NCBI GenBank assembly: GCA_031286205.1
Contig: JAITUR010000052.1
Coordinates: forward strand, 1 to 46,638
DNA length: 46,638 nucleotides
Source of the DNA: Treponema sp.
GTDB taxonomy: Bacteria; Spirochaetota; Spirochaetia; Treponematales; Breznakiellaceae
Reading direction: 5' to 3'
The notes under the pieces were generated by a model that saw only the letters and a list, made by a program, of their open reading frames with translations, was not told the origin of the DNA and searched no databases. Positions 40,254 through 46,638 of the stretch are shown here, piece by piece. Numbering within the stretch: the stretch's first letter is position 1; every line of letters begins with the position of its first letter. A program made the position numbers and the translations under genes.

Positions 40254-41726
40254 ATGAAAACAACAACCAAATTATTATCCTATCTTATGTTGATTGTTGC
40301 GGTAATTTTTTTATTTTCAACATGCGCTTCAAAAAACGGCTCTGCGGAAACTGCCAAAACAGGAATCAATATCGAAAAGCGGTCGCTCATCCTTACTATC
40401 GGAGCAAGCGAAAAACTCAATTTTACATTATCGCCGGAAGCGGAAGGGCAGGCTGTTACTTGGACATCCAGCGCCCCAAGAATTGCAAGCGTTTCCAATG
40501 ATGGTACTGTAACTGCGCTGGATTATTCTGTACGCGGAGAATCAAGGTTTACTTCATCTCCTGCTACCGGAACTGCAAATATTACGGCAAAAACTGCGGA
40601 CGGAAAATTCGAAGACACCATAATAGTAACTACCACAACTCAAGGCACTATAGATATACTTACCCTGCCGCCAATGAAAGATCAATTTAGCTCTTATTTT
40701 TTAATTGGCAATATTTTTAACAGGACAGATGCCAGAAACAACGAAATTGTAAATCAACGCCTTATTCATCATTTTAATGTACTAACTGCAGAAAACGATA
40801 TGAAGCCCGAATATATTGCGCCAAGCAGAAACTCCTACAATTTTGCAAATGCAGACCGTATGGTTAACTCTGCTATTGCATCGGGCTTTAAGGTGCATGG
40901 GCACACTCTTCTTTGGCATAGACAAAATGCCCAGTGGATGACATCAATGACTAGATCAAGCAAAGAAAACGCTCTTGCCGCTATGAAAAAATACATTACA
41001 GATGTAATGACACATTATAAGGGAAGAATTTATTCATGGGATGTGTTAAACGAAGCATTTCCGGACAGCGTAACCGAAAACGACGATTGGACACAAGTGA
41101 TACGCAAGGCGGGGGATTCTCAGTCGCCTAATCCGTGGTATGTTTCCATTGGTGCAGATTTTGTTTACGAAGGATTCCTTGCAGCCCGGCTTGCAGATCC
41201 GGAAGCATTGTTGTATTACAACGATTACAATCTGGACACTATCGGCAAAGCTACAATGGTTCGCAACATGGTCCGCGATGTAAATGCCCGCTACAGGCAG
41301 GAGTATCCCAACGAAAGACGGCTTTTAATTGATGGTATAGGAATGCAATCGCATCATAATCTTCATGTGTCGGAAGCCCATGTTAGAAGATCTTTAGATA
41401 TGTTCCGCCCGCTGGGAGTTAAAATTGCTATTTCCGAGCTTGATGTTCTTGGTCAGGGCTGGGGCGACTTTAGCAGATCCGGCGGTTCAGGCACCAATAA
41501 ACAATCAGGTTCTTCTGTTACAAATGACGGAATAAAAGATCAGGCATGGTTTTACAACGAACTTATGACTCTGTTTATAGAAAACGCCGACATTGTCGAA
41601 CGCGTTACATGGTGGGGCGTTACCGACAGCCAAAGCTGGCGTTCCGCCGGACTTCCATTACTTTTTGATTCTCGGGGCCGTGCAAAGCCCGCGTACTACA
41701 GAGTAATAGAGGCGTTAAGCCAATGA
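40254..41726 (+). CDS. Lipoprotein endo-1,4-beta-xylanase, GH10, with Big_2 domain (first copy)
   Basis: 490 residues. Signal peptide with the lipobox LFSTC, so membrane-anchored on the envelope. Residues about 40-125 are a bacterial Ig-like Big_2 domain (LTIGASEKLNFTLSP, VTWTSSAPRIASVSNDGTVTAL). The GH10 barrel follows, cleaving internal beta-1,4-xylosidic bonds by the retaining mechanism: acid/base E267 in WDVLNEAF and nucleophile E395 in ISELDV; HGHTLLWH and YNDYN are also typical. The stop overlaps the start of the next gene (ATGA). Together they make a xylan-degrading pair, most similar to each other. Confidence 0.95.
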   Translation: MKTTTKLLSYLMLIVAVIFLFSTCASKNGSAETAKTGINIEKRSLILTIGASEKLNFTLSPEAEGQAVTWTSSAPRIASVSNDGTVTALDYSVRGESRFTSSPATGTANITAKTADGKFEDTIIVTTTTQGTIDILTLPPMKDQFSSYFLIGNIFNRTDARNNEIVNQRLIHHFNVLTAENDMKPEYIAPSRNSYNFANADRMVNSAIASGFKVHGHTLLWHRQNAQWMTSMTRSSKENALAAMKKYITDVMTHYKGRIYSWDVLNEAFPDSVTENDDWTQVIRKAGDSQSPNPWYVSIGADFVYEGFLAARLADPEALLYYNDYNLDTIGKATMVRNMVRDVNARYRQEYPNERRLLIDGIGMQSHHNLHVSEAHVRRSLDMFRPLGVKIAISELDVLGQGWGDFSRSGGSGTNKQSGSSVTNDGIKDQAWFYNELMTLFIENADIVERVTWWGVTDSQSWRSAGLPLLFDSRGRAKPAYYRVIEALSQ

Positions 41727-43159
41727 TTAAAAAAATTCTCTTTTTTTCGGTTATCGCGGTTTTTATGTTTAGCGGATTTTTGTCCTGTAATCAGAATCGA
41801 GCTCCACGAAAGGGAGTTATACTGGAAAAAAGAGAACTTGTTCTAACAATTGGCGCAAGCGAAAAACTTGAATATATTTTAACGCCGGAAGCAGAAGGTC
41901 AAACTCTTGTATGGGTATCCAGCGATCCAAATATTGTAAGAGTTTCTGAAGATGGAGTTGTAACTGCTGTAAACTTTTCCACAGGAGGTTCTATGGCGTA
42001 TGCTTCTATTTTTGGCACAGGTCAGGCAAATGTAACAGTTAGTACGGAAAACGGAAAGTTTAAGGATACAATAAAAATTGCCGCTACAACACAGGGGCAG
42101 GTTAATATATTATCATTGCCGCCAATAAAAGATCAATTTAGTTCTTATTTTATAATGGGTAATATTTATAATCCTGCAGATGCAAGCCCTGCAGAAATTG
42201 TTACGGAACATCTTATTTATCATTACAGTATGTTGACACCGGAAAATAACATGAAGCCAAGCTATCTTGCGCCGGATCCGAATTCTTATAATTTTCAGAC
42301 GGCAGACCGCATGGTAAATGCCGCGCTTGCATCGGGCTTAAAAGTGCATGGGCACACTCTTCTTTGGCATAGCCAGAACTCCGCCTGGATAAAAAGAGTC
42401 CCTGACAGATATAACAAAGATCAAGCGTTAGTTGTAATGAAAAAATACATTACAGATGTCGTTACGCATTTTAAGGGAAGAATATATTCGTGGGATGTAT
42501 TAAACGAAGTTTTCCCGGACGGTGTAAGCTCCAGAGGAGATTGGCGGCAGGTAATGCGCAAGGAGAATCCGTGGTATGCAGCTATAGGGGCAGATTTTGT
42601 TTACGAAGGTTTTCTTGCCGCCCGCCTTGCAGACCCAAATGTAATTTTATACTACAACGATTACAATACCGACCAGGCTCCCAAAGCCGCAATGATACGC
42701 GACATGGTGCGTGATGTAAACGAACGCTACCGCCGCGAATATCCCAACGCAAACCGTCTTTTAATAGAAGGAATAGGAATGCAGGAACATCACAACACCG
42801 GTGTAACCGCATCCAGCATTAGAGCGACAATTAATTTATTCAGGCCATTGGGAGTAAAAATCTCCGTTGCCGAGCTTGATGTTCTTGGCCAAAGCTGGAG
42901 TACATTCAGAGATATTGGTGCCGGAATAGATAAACACGGAACTTCTACTGTTACAAACGAAGGACTTATGGATCAAGCCCGCCTGTACGGCGAATACATG
43001 AAGCTGTACATGGAAAATGCAGACATAATCGAGCGCGTATCCTTATGGGGAGTTACCGACGACAAAAGCTGGCGTTCCGGCGGACTCCCGCTACTCTTTG
43101 ATTCACAAGGCCGTGCAAAACCCGCGTATTACAGTTTTGTTGGAGCTTTGGATAATTAA
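41723..43159 (+). CDS. Lipoprotein endo-1,4-beta-xylanase, GH10, with Big_2 domain (second copy)
   Basis: 478 residues, same plan as the gene before it. Lipobox GFLSC, Big_2 domain (LTIGASEKLEYILTPEAEG, LVWVSSDPNIVRVSEDG), GH10 barrel with acid/base E262 (WDVLNEVF) and nucleophile E384 (VAELDV). It shares long identical stretches with the first copy, notably HGHTLLWH and the C-terminal LPLLFDS and GRAKPAYY, so the two arose by tandem duplication. They overlap by 4 bases. The differences lie in loops near the active site (for example RQNAQWM against SQNSAWI), so substrate preference may differ. Confidence 0.95.
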   Translation: MIKKILFFSVIAVFMFSGFLSCNQNRAPRKGVILEKRELVLTIGASEKLEYILTPEAEGQTLVWVSSDPNIVRVSEDGVVTAVNFSTGGSMAYASIFGTGQANVTVSTENGKFKDTIKIAATTQGQVNILSLPPIKDQFSSYFIMGNIYNPADASPAEIVTEHLIYHYSMLTPENNMKPSYLAPDPNSYNFQTADRMVNAALASGLKVHGHTLLWHSQNSAWIKRVPDRYNKDQALVVMKKYITDVVTHFKGRIYSWDVLNEVFPDGVSSRGDWRQVMRKENPWYAAIGADFVYEGFLAARLADPNVILYYNDYNTDQAPKAAMIRDMVRDVNERYRREYPNANRLLIEGIGMQEHHNTGVTASSIRATINLFRPLGVKISVAELDVLGQSWSTFRDIGAGIDKHGTSTVTNEGLMDQARLYGEYMKLYMENADIIERVSLWGVTDDKSWRSGGLPLLFDSQGRAKPAYYSFVGALDN

Positions 43160-43171
43160 TTTTTATTATTG

Positions 43172-43201
43172 TTGACAATAGGTTATTATTCTACTTATAA
43201 T
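43172..43201 (+). promoter_or_regulatory. Consensus promoter of the nucleotidyltransferase/HEPN pair, leaderless layout
   Basis: Perfect TTGACA (43172-43177), an 18-base spacer and perfect TATAAT (43196-43201), then 6 bases and the ATG at 43208. No Shine-Dalgarno. Confidence 0.8.
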
Positions 43202-43207
43202 TAAAAT

Positions 43208-43528
43208 ATGGATAATTTAGCGGAAAGAATAGAGATAATAAAGGATTCAATCCTTAAAAATGTAGCAGCTAAATATATATATTTATTTGGCTCTTATGTA
43301 TATGGTATTCCGACAGAAAAAAGTGATGTTGATATTTATTTAGTTGTTCCTGATGATGCAGGCAATACATTAGAAATTTACTCAAAAATAATGGTTGATT
43401 TAAGTCTTAAAAAAATATTTTTTGTGGATTTATTATTAAATAGAGAAAGCGTTTTCAATAAAAGGAAAACAGAAAATATTTTAGAAGAAACAATTTACCA
43501 AAAGGGAAAATTAATTTATGAAAATTAA
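43208..43528 (+). CDS. MNT-type minimal nucleotidyltransferase (antitoxin-like)
   Basis: 106 residues. Minimal nucleotidyltransferase of the Pol-beta superfamily with GSY (G28-S29) and the catalytic pair D40 and D42 in SDVDIYLVV. Such proteins pair with HEPN proteins; some modify and silence the HEPN partner by AMP addition. The next gene is a HEPN protein overlapping by 11 bases, so this is the antitoxin half of a candidate two-gene module. The gene is markedly AT-richer than the xylanases, which suggests recent transfer. It has its own strong promoter. Confidence 0.9.
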   Translation: MDNLAERIEIIKDSILKNVAAKYIYLFGSYVYGIPTEKSDVDIYLVVPDDAGNTLEIYSKIMVDLSLKKIFFVDLLLNRESVFNKRKTENILEETIYQKGKLIYEN

Positions 43529-43940
43529 TGATGTATTAGAATGGATACAAATCGCTGAAGATGATATTTATTCCGCTAAATATTTATACGAAGCTGTTCG
43601 TAAACCTTTTGAGATAATTTGTTATCATTGTGCTCAAGCAGTAGAAAAATATTTGAAAGGATATTTAACATATAGTGGAATAATACCACAAAAAACACAT
43701 AATCTGCTTCTTTTGCTTGAACTGTGTATTGAAAAAGACAATAGTTTTGAAAATATAAGAACAGAATGTGGTTTATTAAATAAATTTACAAATGAAATAC
43801 GCTATCCATATAGAATTGAGATAAAAGAAGAAGATGTAATTTATTCAATTAATGCAGTAGACAGGATTAGAAATATTGAATCTATAAAAAAATTAATTGA
43901 AATATTTAAAAATAGAGAAAGGGAAAATAATAGAAAATAA
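43518..43940 (+). CDS. HEPN-domain protein (toxin-like partner)
   Basis: 140 residues of the HEPN (PF05168-like) family, four-helix-bundle proteins, several of which are RNases. Marks are AEDDIYSAKYLYE, ICYHCAQAVEKYLKGYL, QKTHNLLLLLELC and EIRYPYRIEI. The Arg-x-His nuclease motif of the strict HepT type is not evident in its usual form (RYP without His near it), so RNase activity is not certain. Translation is coupled to the gene before it by the 11-base overlap. AT-rich like its partner. Possible roles are abortive defence or nucleic-acid modification. Confidence 0.85.
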   Translation: MKINDVLEWIQIAEDDIYSAKYLYEAVRKPFEIICYHCAQAVEKYLKGYLTYSGIIPQKTHNLLLLLELCIEKDNSFENIRTECGLLNKFTNEIRYPYRIEIKEEDVIYSINAVDRIRNIESIKKLIEIFKNRERENNRK

Positions 43941-43951
43941 TTGTATTGTTG

Positions 43952-43967
43952 ATCTTTCAATAAAGAT
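43952..43967. terminator. Weak bidirectional hairpin between convergent genes
   Basis: ATCTTT-CAAT-AAAGAT, 6-base-pair AT-rich stem, in the 37-base gap between the HEPN gene and the kinase. T- and A-rich flanks would serve either strand. Confidence 0.35.
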
Positions 43968-43977
43968 GAATATTCTA

Positions 43978-45909
43978 TTATATCATTGGAAAGACAAACT
44001 TTAATGTAAGGCCGGAATCTGTAGAGTTGATTTTTATTGAACCGTTGAATTCTTTTACTAGATCCTTTACAAGGCTTAAACCGACTCCTCTGCCTGCTAT
44101 TATATTTGTGTCTTCCGATGTGGAAAATTCCGGTGTAAAAACAGCGGAAAGAAGAGTTTTTTTATCAATGGCTTTTGCTTCGGGATGCTTTTTAAGATAT
44201 TTTTCCTTAATTTGTTCCCAATTAAATCCACTACCATCGTCAGAGAAAATTATTTCCGCATTACCATTGTCTTCTATTATACTGAAATCCAAAAAGCTGT
44301 TTCGCCTTTTATTTTTTCTGATTCTTTCGTCAGGGGTTTCTATTCCGTGATAAATGGAGTTTTTTACGCATTGGAAAAGGATATCTTTTATGGGTTTTCG
44401 CAGTTTGGATTCAAGAACGCTCATATCTATTCTTCCGACTCTTAAATCAACTTCTTTTTTGGTTTCTCTGGAGGTTTTTTCAACGGCTCTTATAAGAGTA
44501 TTTACAAAGACAGTATCAAGCTTATTGGAAGCCTTAAACGATTCTATCTTCTTAATTATTTTTATATAGGAATCTTTTTCCTGCATAACCTGCTCTAAAA
44601 GTATTGCCAGTTTAAAGGTATCGTCTACTCCAATATCACTTTTATCCAATACTTTCTTAATTTCATCTTCCATTTCATGGAGTTTTTGTCCAAAAGTTTC
44701 AAGACCAAGGATAATTGCATTGGATTTTATGGCATGGATATTCTGGAAAAACTTGGTAACAACCTGCCTTTCATTCAAGGTTTTGTCTTTTAACAGGGAA
44801 TTGATATAATTAAAGTTGGAATCGGTATCATCAATAAAGTCATTAAACACAAGAGGGTCTATCTGAATTACATCGAACATATTCTTCATTTCATCTTCTT
44901 GAGACTCTTTACGGGTTTGCATCTCTCTTTCAAATTCTTTTTCTCTTGTAATGTCCTGAATAATTCCGATAATTACCGGTTCTGCTCCATCTGCCTCAAT
45001 CAGGCTGAATTTAGAAGCTAAAATTTTAATTTGGTTATCTACTTTATAATCGAACTCATAAAGAGGATTGGCAGCATCAAGAACCTTGGGGCTTTTCTTT
45101 TTATTAAAAACCATATCAAAATAGCCTTTAAGAATTTGAAGCTGCTTTGTTTCCAGGGAATTGCTTAAAATGTCCAAAAAATTCTTTCCTGTCAGATTAT
45201 CTTCGTAATAAGAAAAAATGGACACAAGAGGAAGCGAATAAAGCGGAAGGATTTTAAGCTCTTTGTCCATAAGAAAAATACCTTGAGGTATATTATCTTT
45301 CATAATCTGAATTATGTTTTTTTCTTGAACAAGCTCCGCTTGAAGAGATTTTTCTTTTCTATCTTTAAGGATACTTATGCGTTCGTAAATTACGGTTAAG
45401 CTAAGAATAAGGATATATGCCAAAATTACTCTGGAACGAATTTCGCTATCCACATTAACCGGCGCATACGGAGTATATAGAAAAATTCCCGTAATAATGA
45501 TGGCAGCAACAGATTCTATTATACCAACCGTCATACGGCAGAGAAAGATAACTATTGGCGGGAAGGCAAAAAGCCAAATGGCAGCCCAAAGATTCATGTC
45601 TCCGGAATAGGCAAGATACACACAATACGCGCCAAAAACAGTTACCGGAAATACAGGAACAACTTTTAACGGAATTTTTGAACGAATCATAAGCAGGGCA
45701 AGGAAGCAAAGACCGGCAATGAAAAAGTCGATAAACCTCCTCATTGGGTCATCCATAGAAATACCAAGTAATACAAGAGGAATTATTGCGACCATAAAAA
45801 TAGAGTTCATGGTCATGTATCTTACTTGATCATCTATACTTGTTAGTTCGTAATACCGTTTACCAAGAAAAAACGATCTTAAAAAACCGCCAAATTTTGA
45901 TTTTTTCAT
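43978..45909 (-). CDS. Membrane-bound CheA-like kinase without P2 and CheW-binding domains
   Basis: 643 residues from ATG 45909, which overlaps the stop of the preceding gene (ATGA). About six membrane helices span residues 32-183, followed by a coiled coil and a PAS-like domain (200-335). Then comes an HPt domain of CheA P1 type with phospho-acceptor H392 (FQNIHAIKSNAIILGLETF, HEMEDEI), a linker and a CheA P4-like ATPase (CVKNSIYHGIETPDERI, FSDDGSGF, FTPEFSTSEDTNIIAGRGVGLSLV). There is no CheY-binding P2 and no C-terminal P5/CheW domain; the chain stops after P4. It therefore looks like a stand-alone receptor-kinase using the CheA mechanism, with the CheX-like and receiver proteins as partners. 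Confidence 0.85.
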   Translation of the reverse strand: MKKSKFGGFLRSFFLGKRYYELTSIDDQVRYMTMNSIFMVAIIPLVLLGISMDDPMRRFIDFFIAGLCFLALLMIRSKIPLKVVPVFPVTVFGAYCVYLAYSGDMNLWAAIWLFAFPPIVIFLCRMTVGIIESVAAIIITGIFLYTPYAPVNVDSEIRSRVILAYILILSLTVIYERISILKDRKEKSLQAELVQEKNIIQIMKDNIPQGIFLMDKELKILPLYSLPLVSIFSYYEDNLTGKNFLDILSNSLETKQLQILKGYFDMVFNKKKSPKVLDAANPLYEFDYKVDNQIKILASKFSLIEADGAEPVIIGIIQDITREKEFEREMQTRKESQEDEMKNMFDVIQIDPLVFNDFIDDTDSNFNYINSLLKDKTLNERQVVTKFFQNIHAIKSNAIILGLETFGQKLHEMEDEIKKVLDKSDIGVDDTFKLAILLEQVMQEKDSYIKIIKKIESFKASNKLDTVFVNTLIRAVEKTSRETKKEVDLRVGRIDMSVLESKLRKPIKDILFQCVKNSIYHGIETPDERIRKNKRRNSFLDFSIIEDNGNAEIIFSDDGSGFNWEQIKEKYLKKHPEAKAIDKKTLLSAVFTPEFSTSEDTNIIAGRGVGLSLVKDLVKEFNGSIKINSTDSGLTLKFVFPMI

Positions 45910-46379
45910 TTGGTTATAGCCATCGCGACAGAAATGCAAATTTCCTGATCTTCAAAAATTGAAAAAGGTATGCATATAATTCTAGCCTTATCGGAAGGCC
46001 ACACTATACAATGCGCTTTTCCTTTAACAATGGATGGCAGTGATATTTTTATCCTAAGCTCGTTTTCATAATACTTTTTAACATTACCTGCAATTATATT
46101 GATAATTTCCCCTGTTGTATCGCAGACAAGCTTGTCCAGATCGTCATGTTCCTTGCCTGTTAAAATCCGTGTTACCTGGCAAGCAGTATTTTCTTTAAAA
46201 GATATAACTACAGCGCCGGATACATCGCCGGAAAGACCGATAATTCCGGAAATATCCCAGTTTCTTTCAAATTCATTTACATCGACAAAGAATACTCTGC
46301 CGGGCCGTATTTCTAAATTACATAATTGCTGAAATACAGATTCACTTGTTTTCATAAATGGCTGAATGTATTGTTCCAT
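45906..46379 (-). CDS. CheX-like phosphatase-family protein
   Basis: 157 residues. CheX family fold (CheC/CheX/FliY type, which dephosphorylate CheY-P), with the motif ExxxN-like GEIINIIAGN at residues about 90-99 providing the catalytic Glu and Asn. Other marks are DISGIIGLSGDVSGAVVISF and ITRILTG-like VTRILTGKEHDD. AAGGAG precedes the ATG. It lies 10 bases after a CheY-like receiver and overlaps the CheA-like kinase by 4 bases, so the three form a complete phosphate in/out circuit. Confidence 0.85.
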   Translation of the reverse strand: MEQYIQPFMKTSESVFQQLCNLEIRPGRVFFVDVNEFERNWDISGIIGLSGDVSGAVVISFKENTACQVTRILTGKEHDDLDKLVCDTTGEIINIIAGNVKKYYENELRIKISLPSIVKGKAHCIVWPSDKARIICIPFSIFEDQEICISVAMAITK

Positions 46380-46389
46380 TGTTTACTCC

Positions 46390-46638
46390 TTAAAAGGTTA
46401 TTTCGTAAAGCTTTTTCATTAAGATTTTTTCATGTATTGGCTTTACAATGTAATCGGTAGCGCCGGTCTGAAGAGCTTCTACCACGCTATACCGTGCTGA
46501 TTCAGAGGTTACCATTATAACCGGAAGATTCTCGTACTCTGGGTTGGCTCTTATTCTTTTTAAAAACTCCATACCGTCCATATTAGGCATATTCCAGTCC
46601 AATAAAACAAGGTCTACCTTGTTTCTTTCCAGTAATTG
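46390..46638 (-). CDS. CheY-like response regulator (5' partial)
   Basis: The window holds the last 82 residues or so of a single receiver domain; the first part is beyond the edge. The phospho-aspartate is in LVLLDWNMPNMDG, followed by the conserved Thr/Ser (MVTSE) and Lys (IVKPI). The frame runs on through the window end, so the start is outside. The protein ends soon after the receiver, so it is CheY-like with no output domain. It leads the CheX-like and CheA-like genes. Confidence 0.9.
   Translation of the reverse strand, partial: QLLERNKVDLVLLDWNMPNMDGMEFLKRIRANPEYENLPVIMVTSESARYSVVEALQTGATDYIVKPIHEKILMKKLYEITF

Overview
The window looks like a chromosomal segment of a gut-type spirochete close to the termite- and rumen-associated treponemes. 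This is inferred from gene content, not from a marker gene. The supporting genes are [FeFe]-hydrogenase maturases (hydE, hydF, hydG), a formate/nitrite channel, lipoprotein xylanases, many hybrid histidine kinases, many lipoproteins with loose lipoboxes, a FecR/outer-membrane-protein cluster, a CheX-type protein and the aspartate-semialdehyde route to spermidine. Base composition is moderate to AT-rich. No rRNA, tRNA, CRISPR array, transposase, integrase or reverse transcriptase was found.

Layout. 1-7677 (+): a hybrid kinase cut by the window edge, a second kinase with a near-copy of its transmitter and receiver, a formate/nitrite-type channel and a stand-alone ASKHA (RACo-type) ATPase. 7724-8521 (+): a secreted SUMF1-fold protein. 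14482-8496 (-): one long apparent operon, nspC, a saccharopine-dehydrogenase-like (carboxyspermidine) enzyme, hydG, hydF, hydE. 14560-17671: an accessory stretch with an orphan BMP-type lipoprotein, a small membrane protein between two copies of a 72-bp sequence, a truncated gene, a structured leader and a DUF1566 lipoprotein whose 3' end looks like a diversity-generating-retroelement variable region, followed by a cluster of perfect hairpins. 21083-17672 (-): secreted protein, outer-membrane protein, FecR protein and lipoprotein. 21245-24424 (+): a Cache-PAS-kinase-receiver-HPt sensor. 25401-24421 (-) and 25424-27253 (+): a lipoprotein diverging across 22 bp from an RNA methyltransferase followed by a TetR regulator. 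34770-27255 (-): a very large PAS/GAF hybrid kinase, then trkA and trkH. 34856-35404 (+): two small membrane proteins. 39998-35487 (-): CIA30-like lipoprotein, luxS, glyS, proA, proB. 40254-43159 (+): tandem GH10 xylanases. 43208-43940 (+): an AT-rich nucleotidyltransferase/HEPN pair. 46638-43978 (-): receiver, CheX-like protein and a membrane-bound CheA-like kinase without a CheW-binding domain.

How the parts fit. Formate transport, corrinoid-type reactivation and hydrogenase maturation fit H2/formate metabolism, perhaps CO2-reductive acetogenesis. Xylanases, outer-membrane proteins and lipoproteins fit life on plant polymers. The several multi-domain kinases supply environmental sensing.

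The most interesting signals are: (i) near-perfect sigma-70 promoters whose -10 box lies only 6-7 bases before the start codon with no Shine-Dalgarno, predicting leaderless mRNAs; (ii) the candidate DGR variable region and the hairpins after it; (iii) a compact CheY-CheX-membrane CheA module; (iv) a Cys-rich PAS sensor shared by two otherwise different kinases.
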